NCBI GenBank assembly: GCA_016124315.1 | Contig: WGNW01000033.1 | Span: forward strand, 1 to 60,892 | DNA: 60,892 bases | Source: Alphaproteobacteria bacterium | Lineage (GTDB): Bacteria; Pseudomonadota; Alphaproteobacteria; SMXS01 | Direction of reading: 5' to 3' | Shown here: in pieces, positions 1-8,926 of the stretch | How the letters are laid out: each line of letters begins with the position of its first letter | How positions within the stretch are numbered: position 1 is the stretch's first letter | Translations under genes and position numbers: made by a program | The notes under the pieces: generated by a model | The model's database searches: none | Seen by the model: only the letters and a program-made list of their open reading frames with translations | What the model was told of the DNA's origin: nothing

Positions 1-3000
1 ATCGACGAAGACGTGGCGGTGGTCGGACGCGGCCACCAGCTTTAGGGCGCGCGACAGCGGCATGCCGTTGCCGAACACGTCGCCGGACAGGTCGCCGATG
101 CCGACGACCGTCACCGGCTGCTTCTGCACGTCGATGCCCAGTTCGCGGAAGTGGCGCTGGACGCTGATCCAGGCGCCGCGGGCGGTGATGCCCATCTTCT
201 TGTGGTCGTAGCCGTTGCTGCCGCCCGAGGCGAACGCGTCGTGCAGCCAGAAGCCGTAGGACTGGGAGATCTCGTTGGCGATGTCGGAGAAGCTTGCGGT
301 GCCCTTGTCGGCGGCCACCACCAGGTACGGGTCGTCCTCGTCGTACCGCACCACCGCCTCGGGCGGTACAACCGCGCCGGCGACGATGTTGTCGGTGATG
401 TCGAGCAGGCCGCACATCAGGGTGCGGTAGCAGCGGATCGCCTCGGCCTGCATTTCCTCGCGGCTGCCGTTCTCGGGCAGGTGCTTGGGCACGAAGCCGC
501 CCTTGGCGCCGTCGGGCACGATGACCGAGTTCTTCACCATCTGCGCCTTGATCAGGCCCAGGATTTCGGTGCGGAAGTCTTCCGGCCGGTCCGACCAGCG
601 GATGCCGCCCCGCGCCACCTTGCCGCCGCGCAGATGGATGCCCTCCATCCAGGGCGAATAGACGAACACCTCTACCATGGGCCGGGGCTTCGGCAGCCCG
701 TCGACGCGGCTGCTATCCAGCTTGAAGGACATGTAGCTCTTCGGCTTTCCGTCCGCATCCGGCTGGTAGAAGTTGGTGCGCAGGGTCGAGCGGATCAGAT
801 TCATGAACCGGCGGATGATGCGGTCCTCGTCGAGGCTCTGCACCGCTTCGAGCTGATGCTCGATTTCGCGTTCCAGTTCGGCGGCGTGGCCGGGATCGTG
901 GCTCTCGGGCGAGAAGCGCGCGGCGAACAGGCGCAGCAGGTTGGCGATGATGTCGGCGTTGTTGGTGAGCGAGCGCCGCAGATAGGTCTGGGTGAAGCGG
1001 GTGCCGGCCTGGCGCAGGTATTTCAGGTAGGCGCGCAGCACCACGATGTCGCGCCAGCCGATGCCCGAATGAAGCACCAGCCGGTTGAGGCTGTCGTCCT
1101 CCAGGTTGCCGGCGGCCATCTCCAGCAGCACCTCCTCGAGCGGCGCCTTGATGTCGCGCAGCCGGTGTTCGTTGCCGCTGAGGTCCACCAGGTAGATGTC
1201 GTGGATCCAGCACTCCCGGTCCTCGCCGCGCGGGCGCACCGGATAGGCCTGCTCCTCCATCACCTTGAGGCCCAGGTTCTCGAGCTTGGGCAGCACGTCG
1301 CTCAGCGGCACCAGGTGGCTGCCGTGGTAGATCTTGACCCGCAGCGAGTTCGGCTGGTCGCCCACCTGCCGGTAGATGTTGAAGGCGATCGATTCCATGT
1401 CGCTCAGCAGGGTGAGCTTCTCGACGTCCGACACCACGAGGTCGGGATCGTAGGCGTCGCGGTACGACAGGTTGAACCCGTCGGCATAGCGGGCCCAATG
1501 CTTGTTGCCCACCTCGTCGCCGAAATGTTCGCGCAGCCGGTCCTTCAGGTGGTCGCGCCAGCTCCGGATCGCTTCGGCCACCTCCTCGTCGAGAGCCTCC
1601 AGGTCCACTTCGGGCACGGGACCCTGCGGCAGCGAGATCAGCAGGTGCACGCGCGCCAGGGGCGAATCGCCGACCTGGCTGTTCTCTGCGGCGATCTCGC
1701 CGCCAAGCGCCTCGGCGAAGATCGTCTCGATGTCGTGCCGCCGGTCGGTGTTGAACGAGTCCTTGGGGATGTAGATCAGCACCGACGCGAACCCGCCATA
1801 GGGATCCAGCCGGACGAACGTCTTGGCGTGGGGGCGCTCCAGCAGGCGCAGGATGCCGATCGAGGTCTCGAAGAGATCCTCGGGATCGATCTGGAAGAGG
1901 TCGTCGCGCGGGAAGGTCTGCAGGATGTTGGCGAGAATCTTGCCGTCGTGGCTGTACCGGTTGAAGCCGGCGCGCTCGATGACCAGGGCCGCCTTGCGCC
2001 GCAGCATGGGGATGGAGCGCGGCGCCATGCTGTAGGCGAGGGAGGTGAAGAGACCGATCACCCGCCATTCGCCGATCAGGGTGCCGGCGTCGTCGTAGCG
2101 CTTGATTCCCACGTAGTCGAGCTGGGTGGGCCGGTGCACCGTCGACCGCTTGTGTCCCTTGCGGATGATCAGCGGCGTGGGGCGCTCGAGGAATTCACGG
2201 GTCTCCGGCGAAACCTTTCCGCTCGTGTCCTGCGGCCCCAGCACCGGGAAATCGGGATCGCGCAGCAGGCCGAGCCCTCCGTCGGCGTCGGTCGACATGT
2301 AGAGGGTGCCGTCGCGGGCCTCCAGGTCGTATTCGCGGAAGCCGAGGAAGGTGAAGTTGTCGTCGATCAGCCATTGCAGGAAGTCGACGCATTCATGCGC
2401 TTCGGCCTCGTCGGCCGGTCCCGGATGCGCCTTCAGGTAGTCGACCGCCTCGCGGACCTTGCCCAGGATGGGCTGCCAGTCCTGGAAGGTGCAGCGCGCG
2501 TCGGCGAGGACGGCGCGCAGGCCGTTCTCGATGGCGGCGAGGATATCCGGCGCGGTCTGCTGGTCGACCTCCAGATACATGTAGGATTCGGCCGCGGCCA
2601 CGCCGTCGGCGCTGCGCGCGCCTGACGGATCGCGGTGTTCGGTGACCACCGGATGGATCAGCAGGTTGATCTCGCGGCCCTGCCGCGTCAGTTCGGCCGT
2701 CACCGAATCCACCAGGAACGGCATGTCGTCGTTGACGATCTCCACCACCGTGTTGCGGTCGAGCCAGCCGCTTTCCTCCACAGTCGGATTGAACACCTGG
2801 ACCTTGGCCGTGCCGGGCGAGCGATGCGCGGCGAAGCGCCACACCGAAAGCGCCATGGCGAAGAGGCTCTCCGGCCGGCGCTCGACCAGGTCCTCCGGCG
2901 TCACGCCGGCATAGAACTGGATCATGAATTCGGTGAAGGGAGCCGCTTCCTCGGCGCTCAGGCGCTCCGCCGCGAACTCTCGGGCGCGGTCGAGATGCTG

Positions 3001-3027
3001 TTGCTTCCTGTCCCAGCGATTGTCCAT
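1..3027 (-). CDS. gdh: NAD-specific glutamate dehydrogenase, large type (partial, C-terminus beyond window)
   Basis: Oxidative deamination of glutamate to 2-oxoglutarate with NAD, in the cytoplasm; the large (about 180 kDa) bacterial NAD-GDH class, normally near 1600 residues. The frame is open from an ATG at 3027 to the first base of the window, giving 1009 codons, so roughly 600 C-terminal residues are missing. Recognisable pieces are the N-terminal regulatory region (VNDDMPFLVDSVTAEL), the segment LRGGKVARGGIRWSDRPEDF followed by KAQMVKNSVIVPDGAKGGF, which carries the glutamate-binding lysine region, and a nucleotide-binding stretch VVGIGDLSGDVFGNGM close to the window edge. The gene is divergent from the antiporter at 3257, with 229 bp between them. 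A long open frame on the opposite strand (151-2625) is only a composition shadow. Confidence 0.95.
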   Translation of the reverse strand, partial: MDNRWDRKQQHLDRAREFAAERLSAEEAAPFTEFMIQFYAGVTPEDLVERRPESLFAMALSVWRFAAHRSPGTAKVQVFNPTVEESGWLDRNTVVEIVNDDMPFLVDSVTAELTRQGREINLLIHPVVTEHRDPSGARSADGVAAAESYMYLEVDQQTAPDILAAIENGLRAVLADARCTFQDWQPILGKVREAVDYLKAHPGPADEAEAHECVDFLQWLIDDNFTFLGFREYDLEARDGTLYMSTDADGGLGLLRDPDFPVLGPQDTSGKVSPETREFLERPTPLIIRKGHKRSTVHRPTQLDYVGIKRYDDAGTLIGEWRVIGLFTSLAYSMAPRSIPMLRRKAALVIERAGFNRYSHDGKILANILQTFPRDDLFQIDPEDLFETSIGILRLLERPHAKTFVRLDPYGGFASVLIYIPKDSFNTDRRHDIETIFAEALGGEIAAENSQVGDSPLARVHLLISLPQGPVPEVDLEALDEEVAEAIRSWRDHLKDRLREHFGDEVGNKHWARYADGFNLSYRDAYDPDLVVSDVEKLTLLSDMESIAFNIYRQVGDQPNSLRVKIYHGSHLVPLSDVLPKLENLGLKVMEEQAYPVRPRGEDRECWIHDIYLVDLSGNEHRLRDIKAPLEEVLLEMAAGNLEDDSLNRLVLHSGIGWRDIVVLRAYLKYLRQAGTRFTQTYLRRSLTNNADIIANLLRLFAARFSPESHDPGHAAELEREIEHQLEAVQSLDEDRIIRRFMNLIRSTLRTNFYQPDADGKPKSYMSFKLDSSRVDGLPKPRPMVEVFVYSPWMEGIHLRGGKVARGGIRWSDRPEDFRTEILGLIKAQMVKNSVIVPDGAKGGFVPKHLPENGSREEMQAEAIRCYRTLMCGLLDITDNIVAGAVVPPEAVVRYDEDDPYLVVAADKGTASFSDIANEISQSYGFWLHDAFASGGSNGYDHKKMGITARGAWISVQRHFRELGIDVQKQPVTVVGIGDLSGDVFGNGMPLSRALKLVAASDHRHVFVD

Positions 3028-3178
3028 GTCATTCCCCGTTGACGTAGCGGGCCCCGTCGGCGTGGCCGGCGCATTGCCGTGGTCGGAGCGGGCGGCGCGT
3101 GTATCGGACCGGGAGATCCGCCGGGGCGGGAATATGCGGCTTCCGGTGACGTCCGCGTCGCATGCAGGCGATAAGCCC

Positions 3179-3187
3179 TGCTACAAT
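3179..3187 (+). promoter_or_regulatory. Candidate extended -10 promoter element
   Basis: TGCTACAAT matches an extended -10 (TGnTAnAAT) and lies about 70 bp upstream of the antiporter start codon in the divergent gap. No good -35 hexamer sits 17 bp upstream. In a G+C-rich gap this A+T-rich hexamer stands out, but the call is by eye only. Confidence 0.3.
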
Positions 3188-3256
3188 ATAGACAGTCTGT
3201 GGCGGTTTGGCGAAGGGAGGCAGGCGGGTCGCCAGCCATTCGCCTACGGAGAATGT

Positions 3257-4993
3257 ATGCCGGAAGTCCAGGTCGCTGCCGAGCCCGCCGTCCCCTACCT
3301 CAGGGAATTGCTGACGTTCCTGCTCTCGGCCGTGGTGGTCGTGCCGGCGTCGCGGCTGCTGCGGATCAGCCCGATCATCGGCTTTCTCGGGCTCGGTGTC
3401 CTGGTGGGCCCTTCCGTGCTGGGCATCGCCACCAACGCCAGCAACGTCGACGCCCTTGCCCAGCTCGGCGTCGTGTTCCTGCTGTTCACCATCGGGCTCG
3501 ACCTCTCCCTCGACCGGCTGTGGCGGGCGCGCCGCTATGTGTTCGGCATGGGGCTGCTCCAGGTGCTGGGCTGCGGCGCGGTGATCGGAGGCATCGCCTA
3601 CGCCTGGGGCAATCCGGCGGACGCATCGGCGCTGCTCGGCCTGAGCATGGCGCTCTCCTCGACGGCGGTGGTCATGCAGCTGCTGGTGGAGCGCGGCCAC
3701 ATCTCCTCCCGGTCCGGCCGGGTGAGCTTCGCGATCCTGCTGTTCCAGGATCTGGCGGTGGTTCCGCTGCTGTTCCTGGTGGGCGTGCTCGGCAGCAAGG
3801 GCGGCGGTGCGCACGTGCTCGGCTTCGTTCTGGCGCTGGGCAAGTCGGTGGGGGCGGTGCTCATCATCTTCCTGCTGGGCCGGCTGCTGATGCGCCCGCT
3901 GTTCCGGGCCGTCGCCGGCCTGCGCAGCCCCGAGGTGTTCATGGCCCTGACGCTGCTCGCGGTGCTCGGCATGGCGGTGGTCACCCAGGAGGCCGGCCTG
4001 TCGATGGCGCTGGGTGCGTTCCTCGCCGGGCTGCTGCTGGGGGAAAGTGAGTTCAGGCACCAGATCGATGCCGACATCCAGCCGTTCAAGGGGCTGCTGC
4101 TCGGGCTGTTCTTCATCTCGGTGGGCATGCGCATCGACCTGTCGCTGATCGTCGACAGCTGGTTCCTGGTGGCGGCCGCCATGCTGGGCCTCTACATGAT
4201 CAAGTCGATGGTCATCACCGGCCTTGCCCTCGCGTGGCGGATGCCGCTGGGACAGGCGCTGCAGACCGGCCTCTACCTCGGGCAAAGCGGTGAATTTGCC
4301 TTCGTGGTGGTGGGCGCGGCGGTCGCCGCCGGCGTGCTGCAGCCGTCCGCCTCCCAGTTCATGCTGGTGGTCACCGCCCTGTCGATGGTCATGACGCCAT
4401 TCGCCAGCCTGGGCGGCGAACGGCTGGCGCGGTGGATGGCGCGGCGGTCGAGCGTCAGTCACATCGGCGCCGCGCCGGAGGAGTTCGCCGACCTGGAGGA
4501 TCACGTCGTGATCGCCGGGTTCGGCCGCGTCGGCCAGACCGTGGGGCGGATGCTGACCAGCCAGAAGACGCCCTACGTGGCGCTTGACCTCAACTCGGAG
4601 AGTCTCGCCGGCCTCTACCGGCAGGGCATGCCGGTGTTCTTCGGCGACGCGAGGCGACCGGCGGTGCTGGAGAAGGTCGGCATCGACCGGGCCGGGTCGC
4701 TGGTGATCACCCTCGACGATCCGGCCGGCGTGCGGGAGGTGCTGCAGGTCGCGCGAAGCCGGTGGCCCGCCCTGCGGATCTTCGTGCGCGCCCGAGACAT
4801 GGACGATGCCCGCGAGCTGATGCGGGACGGCCACTGCGAGGCGGTGCCCGAGATGGTGGAATCGAGCCTGCAACTCGGTGCCGAGGTGCTGCGCAGCCGG
4901 GGCACGCCCGAGGAGGCCATCGTTCCGCTGGTCGACGGCTTCCGCGACCAGATGTACCGGACCATCAGGCCCCGGGACGAACCGTCGTCATGA
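3257..4993 (+). CDS. Monovalent cation:proton antiporter-2 (Kef-type) with RCK domain
   Basis: Inner-membrane CPA2-family K+/H+ antiporter of the KefB/KefC type, 578 residues. Residues from about 15 to 395 form the hydrophobic Na_H_Exchanger domain with roughly 12 membrane segments, including the FQDLAVVPLLFLVG segment typical of Kef proteins. From about residue 415 a cytoplasmic RCK/TrkA-N domain begins with HVVIAGFGRVGQTVGRML, a Rossmann nucleotide-binding loop. No separate TrkA-C domain is obvious, so the protein ends soon after the Rossmann fold. The ATG at 3257 is chosen because GGAGA at 3248-3252 precedes it by 4-5 bases; the frame stays open upstream to 2924 but that part reads as unrelated sequence. 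Its last 29 bp overlap the 3' end of the convergent gene at 4965. Confidence 0.93.
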   Translation: MPEVQVAAEPAVPYLRELLTFLLSAVVVVPASRLLRISPIIGFLGLGVLVGPSVLGIATNASNVDALAQLGVVFLLFTIGLDLSLDRLWRARRYVFGMGLLQVLGCGAVIGGIAYAWGNPADASALLGLSMALSSTAVVMQLLVERGHISSRSGRVSFAILLFQDLAVVPLLFLVGVLGSKGGGAHVLGFVLALGKSVGAVLIIFLLGRLLMRPLFRAVAGLRSPEVFMALTLLAVLGMAVVTQEAGLSMALGAFLAGLLLGESEFRHQIDADIQPFKGLLLGLFFISVGMRIDLSLIVDSWFLVAAAMLGLYMIKSMVITGLALAWRMPLGQALQTGLYLGQSGEFAFVVVGAAVAAGVLQPSASQFMLVVTALSMVMTPFASLGGERLARWMARRSSVSHIGAAPEEFADLEDHVVIAGFGRVGQTVGRMLTSQKTPYVALDLNSESLAGLYRQGMPVFFGDARRPAVLEKVGIDRAGSLVITLDDPAGVREVLQVARSRWPALRIFVRARDMDDARELMRDGHCEAVPEMVESSLQLGAEVLRSRGTPEEAIVPLVDGFRDQMYRTIRPRDEPSS

Positions 4994-6809
4994 CCCTGTC
5001 TTTCGTGAGGACGCGGCGCACATCCGGCGGCGGCGCGGCCGGCGCCTCGCCCAGCGGCGACGCGGCGACCAGGAGCGCGAGCTGAATGGCCCGCATCAGC
5101 AGCGTCGGTTTGTCCGCCCCCATGTGATACTTGGTCCACAGCCGGTTCATGAGGGCGTATTTCAGCCGGACGGGGACCAGGGGCGAATGATAGGTTGCGT
5201 GGACCAGGCGGCCCCCCAGCGATCGCTTCTGCGCCACCGGCACCGGGCTGGAAATGAGTTCGTCGGCGAGCCGGACCAGGTTCTCGCCAGTCAACAGGCC
5301 GGGAATGCCGTGCCTGAGGCGCGCGGCGATCCTGTGTATTTGCACCGCCTCGGCATGCATGGCTGCGTCGATCCGAGGTTGGGACTGAGCCGAGGTGGCG
5401 CGGCGCAGCGCGAAGAGGCGGGGAAGCCGCTTCCTGACGAGACCCTTGAACAGGTGCTTCTCGACGCGCAGGGAATCCGGCACGTGGCGCGCCATGTCCA
5501 GTATGCTCAGTTCCATGAACGGGACGGCAATGCTGCCGGTGGCGCTGGCGTTGAGGCGGCGCATGGGCATCATGTTCTGCCGGTGGAAGATCTCCAGGAA
5601 GCCGGCGTCTTTCATGTCGGCCGGGCGACGCTGGTCGCGGTGCATGTCGAGTGCTTGGATCTGTGCCGCTCGCAGCCCTTCCTTCGCGGATGTGGCCGCC
5701 TGCGCGTCCAGCGCATCCGCCAGCCCGTCGACGATCGCCGGAGACTTTAGTGTCCAGGCGCTCAGCATATCCTCGTCGGAGCCGAGTCGAATCGCCCCCT
5801 GTCCGAAACACTCGTCGCCGAACATGAAGAGGGGGTCGCCATAGGCGGCTCGCGAATCGGCGGCTGCCTGCTCGTAGATGTCCTGCTCGTAGCAAGCCTT
5901 TCGCATCGTCACTGGGCCCGCGGCGTGTCGTTCGAGCATGTGTACGACGCTGAAGTCGTCCATGGAGTAGAGTCGATGGGGAACCCCGAGAAGCGCCGCC
6001 TGCCGGCCGGCCACCGCGGCGTCGCAGTTCGGCGTCGGGTCGCCGACAACGAAGGAAAACGTATCCAGGCTGCATCCCGCCTCGTGCAGGAGACCGAGCA
6101 GGGTCGTCGCGTCGTTGCCGCCGGAAAGTGGCAGGGTGACGTGGCGGTCAGCGGCGCTGGCAATCACCGAGCGGCGGATGCGGACCCAAAGTTCCTCTTC
6201 CATGTCGGCCCGGTTGCGCCACAGGTCTGTGCCTGGCCTGGGCCGCCAGTAGGGCCGTCCGCTTATGCCGCCCGGTTCGACGCGCAGGGCGCTGGCGCAG
6301 GGCAGGGCCTCGATGCCGGTGAACAGGGTACGGCCTGGCAAGACGACGCCGCTGCTCAGGAAGCTGACTGCCATGTCGAGGTCCAGGCCCGCCGACAGGC
6401 GGCTCAGCGCCGCCGGATCGCTCGAGAAGACGCTGCATTGCCCAGCCCTGGCATGATAAACGGTCGACAGCCCGACATGGTCCGTCCAGATCCACAGGCG
6501 TCCGCCGGCGTCCCGATAGAGGTGGCTTCTAAACTGCCGGACGGCGCGCAACACTTCGACCGGGAGGTCCCCGGCGTCGATCAGGTCCGTGGGCATCCTG
6601 ATCTCCGCCCCGCCGCCGGTTCCGTCGATCGTCCATAGCGGCATGCCGGCCGGTGGGTCCGGGAGTTGCCGGTCGGAGCAGAGCAGGAGACCACCGTCAG
6701 AAATGCGCAGCGCCACGGCATGATTGCGCCCGAGGCTCTGCATGAGCCGGCGCGCGGCATTCTTTTCCCCGGCGCCATGCACGATGGCAAGGATGTTATG
6801 ACCGGACAC
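4965..6809 (-). CDS. Asparagine-synthetase-like protein, glutaminase-dead (second copy, altered PP-loop)
   Basis: About 614 residues, paralogue of the gene at 6942. It has the architecture of class-B asparagine synthetases: a degenerate N-terminal Ntn-amidotransferase-like half (WIWTDHVGLSTVYH replaces the usual DxxGxxPLYY strand) and a C-terminal ATP-PPase half with LSGGNDATTLLGLL at residues 228-241. The N-terminus does not begin with Met-Cys, so there is no glutaminase nucleophile. The PP-loop is SGGNDA instead of SGGxDS, losing the final serine. Known relatives without glutaminase activity include lasso-peptide cyclases and beta-lactam synthetases; the substrate here is unknown. I choose GTG 6809 (AGGG 7 bases upstream) over GTG 6866, because the protein then aligns from its first residues with the paralogue and places the PP-loop at nearly the same residue. 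It follows the paralogue by 132 bp, probably in one operon. Confidence 0.82.
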   Translation of the reverse strand: MSGHNILAIVHGAGEKNAARRLMQSLGRNHAVALRISDGGLLLCSDRQLPDPPAGMPLWTIDGTGGGAEIRMPTDLIDAGDLPVEVLRAVRQFRSHLYRDAGGRLWIWTDHVGLSTVYHARAGQCSVFSSDPAALSRLSAGLDLDMAVSFLSSGVVLPGRTLFTGIEALPCASALRVEPGGISGRPYWRPRPGTDLWRNRADMEEELWVRIRRSVIASAADRHVTLPLSGGNDATTLLGLLHEAGCSLDTFSFVVGDPTPNCDAAVAGRQAALLGVPHRLYSMDDFSVVHMLERHAAGPVTMRKACYEQDIYEQAAADSRAAYGDPLFMFGDECFGQGAIRLGSDEDMLSAWTLKSPAIVDGLADALDAQAATSAKEGLRAAQIQALDMHRDQRRPADMKDAGFLEIFHRQNMMPMRRLNASATGSIAVPFMELSILDMARHVPDSLRVEKHLFKGLVRKRLPRLFALRRATSAQSQPRIDAAMHAEAVQIHRIAARLRHGIPGLLTGENLVRLADELISSPVPVAQKRSLGGRLVHATYHSPLVPVRLKYALMNRLWTKYHMGADKPTLLMRAIQLALLVAASPLGEAPAAPPPDVRRVLTKDRVMTTVRPGA

Positions 6810-6941
6810 CCGCCGTCCCTTCTTGATATGGGCGATCCGGATTGGCACGGTCTGCCACCCTGCCACTCGCGTCTGCTGGCGGCACAGCGGGAGCGCTTCC
6901 CATCCACCCTCGCCGGCCCGAGCGAAGTATAGGGTTTCGCA

Positions 6942-8759
6942 CTAGCGATGTGAACTGCGTGCCGGTTGCGAAGTCTCTTGCGGAGCCGTCCGCCGGGCCT
7001 CGTCGAGCCGGCCGAAGATGAGGCCAAGCTGGAGCGCCCGCATGGTCAGGGTCGCCCGGTCCGGATAGACCCGATGCGTATTCCATGCGCGCCGCTTGAT
7101 CGGCTGCAGCCAATGCAGCGGCACAAGGCCGCGCCGTGACACTTCCCGAAACACATCTTCGCCGAGATGGCGGAACCGGCCGGCCAGCGTCGCGCCGCGC
7201 TGGACGTCGGGCCGCAGCGTCGCCGTCACCATGTTCTGCAGATCCTGAGGTCCGGCCAGGCCCGGGATATGGGCGCCGCCGGCGTCGACCATCTCTCTGA
7301 CCCGACGTTCGTCGCGCTTGAGCAGCAGGCCGAAATCCAGGCTGGATTGACGCTGCCGCGCAGATTTGAATCCCGACACTCCTTGCAGGCGATCGCGGAA
7401 GATTCGGCGGAACAGCCGCTTGTCCAGCCGATGGCGGAAATGCTGCCGACGTAGCGAGTCGATGGCGGAGATATCGTAGAACGGTGTCGTGAACGGCAGG
7501 AATGTGCCGGCCGCCGCCACCCGCATGGGCAACAGCCAGTCGCTCATCGAGGTCCGGAAATAGAGCCAGTCCTTCACGTCGTCGGGGGTGCCGGCCGGAG
7601 CCGACGCCAGCAGGTCTCCGTAGGCGGCGGTGAGTTCCGCCTTGAGCATGCTGACGTCGTCCAGGCCGAAGAGCGCGTTGAACCGAGACAGGATCTCGGG
7701 CGACTTGGCCATTCCCCCGCCGAGCATGTCCTGGTCATTCTCCAGGCGCAGGGTGCGTTGTCCGAACACGTGGTCCCCGAACATGAACAGGGGATCAGAC
7801 AGCTTTCCACGAGCGCGCGCCGCGGCTTCCGAGAAAGCGTCGATCTCGAAGCACAGGCCTTTGAGCGTCAGCCCGCAAAGCAGGTTGGTGTTGAGCAGGT
7901 CCGCCGCACGGGCGTCGTCGAGCCGGCAGATCCAGTGGTCAATGCCGAGGGCGGCCGATCGCCTTGCCGCGACGGCGGCGTCGCTGTGCGAAGCCGGCGC
8001 CCCGTTGACGAAGGAGAAGGTTGTCAGGGGGATCCCCGCCTCGTGAAGGATGCCCAGCAGGATCGCGGAATCGATGCCTCCCGACAGGGCGAGGAGCACA
8101 TGGCGGTTTCCGGCATGGGCGCGCACCGCCGATGTGACCGTCGACCAGAATTCGCCTTCCAGCAAACGGTCGTCCTCTTCCGGCTCATGGCCGGGACGAT
8201 GCCCCCAATAGGAGACGGGTTGTGGTCCGGCCGCCGTCAGCCGGACGAGGCTTGCCGTCGGCAGGGCGCTGACGTTGCTGAACAGAGTCCGGTTGTTGAG
8301 CATGAAGCCGTTGGCAAGGAAAGATGCGACCATCGCCCGATCCGGTTCGGGGGAAAGCCGCGCCAGCAGCGTGGCGTCGTCCGAAATTACCGTGCATCCA
8401 TTGGCGCGCGTATGGAACAAGCGCGACATGCCACCATGGTCGGTCCACAGCACCGGCTCTTCGCCCGCACCGCGGTAGAGGATGCTGTGGAATTGGTCCG
8501 CAGCATCCAGCATTCCGGGGGGTACGTCCGTCTGGAGGGACAAGCTGGAGGGCAGCGGAACGCGGGGCGCTCCTCTCGAGCCGTCTACGTCGGCCAGCAC
8601 GCCCGATTGCGCCGAGGTCGAGGCGGTTCCCGCCACCAGCAGTCGGCCGAAGACCGTTTCATGGCTAGAAGCGTCCCTGTAGCCCAGCGCGTCGAGCACC
8701 CGTGTGCCGGCGCCGGCATTGTCGCGGGTTTCCAGCACCACCACCAATGTGGGCTTCAT
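6942..8759 (-). CDS. Asparagine-synthetase-like protein, glutaminase-dead (first copy)
   Basis: 605 residues, cytoplasmic. The C-terminal half carries a canonical ATP-pyrophosphatase loop SGGIDSAILLGIL starting at residue 226, which in this family adenylates a carboxylate before amide formation. The N-terminal half keeps the beta-sandwich pattern of the Ntn glutaminase domain (WTDHGGMSRLFH, then CTVISDDATLLARL, equivalent to the FASExKAL region) but starts MKPTLVVV, without Cys2, so it cannot hydrolyse glutamine by the usual mechanism. The start ATG overlaps the stop of the 48-codon frame upstream (ATGA), which suggests translational coupling. By family analogy it could form an amide, isopeptide or lactam bond using ammonia or another amine; no transglutaminase-like leader peptidase or PqqD-like protein, as found in lasso loci, is present nearby. 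G+C looks slightly lower than in the flanking housekeeping genes. Confidence 0.85.
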   Translation of the reverse strand: MKPTLVVVLETRDNAGAGTRVLDALGYRDASSHETVFGRLLVAGTASTSAQSGVLADVDGSRGAPRVPLPSSLSLQTDVPPGMLDAADQFHSILYRGAGEEPVLWTDHGGMSRLFHTRANGCTVISDDATLLARLSPEPDRAMVASFLANGFMLNNRTLFSNVSALPTASLVRLTAAGPQPVSYWGHRPGHEPEEDDRLLEGEFWSTVTSAVRAHAGNRHVLLALSGGIDSAILLGILHEAGIPLTTFSFVNGAPASHSDAAVAARRSAALGIDHWICRLDDARAADLLNTNLLCGLTLKGLCFEIDAFSEAAARARGKLSDPLFMFGDHVFGQRTLRLENDQDMLGGGMAKSPEILSRFNALFGLDDVSMLKAELTAAYGDLLASAPAGTPDDVKDWLYFRTSMSDWLLPMRVAAAGTFLPFTTPFYDISAIDSLRRQHFRHRLDKRLFRRIFRDRLQGVSGFKSARQRQSSLDFGLLLKRDERRVREMVDAGGAHIPGLAGPQDLQNMVTATLRPDVQRGATLAGRFRHLGEDVFREVSRRGLVPLHWLQPIKRRAWNTHRVYPDRATLTMRALQLGLIFGRLDEARRTAPQETSQPARSSHR

Positions 8760-8902
8760 GCGCCGTCAGCCTCGACCGTCCCGGTGTCGGCGGGCCGCCG
8801 GCCGCGCAGACTTATCCGTCTGTCGCCGGAGAGACGGACGCAGACGGCAGCACCGTCGTCCGCGAGGCGGCGCGGTAGCAATCTCCTGACCCCACTCTGC
8901 AT
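8756..8902 (-). CDS. Small 48-residue reading frame coupled to the asparagine-synthetase-like gene
   Basis: Not a recognised family. The frame starts with ATG at 8902, preceded by a strong Shine-Dalgarno AGGAG (8908-8912) with 5-base spacing, placed just after the stop of the RimK-like gene, and ends in a TGA that overlaps the ATG of the next gene as ATGA. The peptide begins MQSGVRRLLPRRLADDGA and ends RRPADTGTVEADGA: arginine-rich in the first two thirds, acidic and glycine/threonine-rich at the end, with one cysteine (residue 21). The size, signal and coupling fit a real small gene, possibly a leader or precursor peptide acted on by the downstream ligases. It could equally be a coupling leader with no function of its own. 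It has no clear lasso core (leader Thr at -2, ring Asp/Glu at position 7-9). Confidence 0.45.
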   Translation of the reverse strand: MQSGVRRLLPRRLADDGAAVCVRLSGDRRISLRGRRPADTGTVEADGA

Positions 8903-8926
8903 GCCCACTCCTGGCGAGGATACCAG

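Noticed and set aside
6796..6903. 35-codon frame before the second asparagine-synthetase-like gene
   Set aside because: Ribosome site is weak and too close to its ATG, and it overlaps the ligase start out of frame; not listed as a gene, only mentioned in a finding.
4965..8902. Lasso-peptide biosynthetic cluster
   Set aside because: The ligases resemble lasso cyclases in lacking Cys2, but no PqqD-like/transglutaminase-like leader peptidase and no precursor with a convincing core are present. I keep only the broader amide-ligase interpretation.
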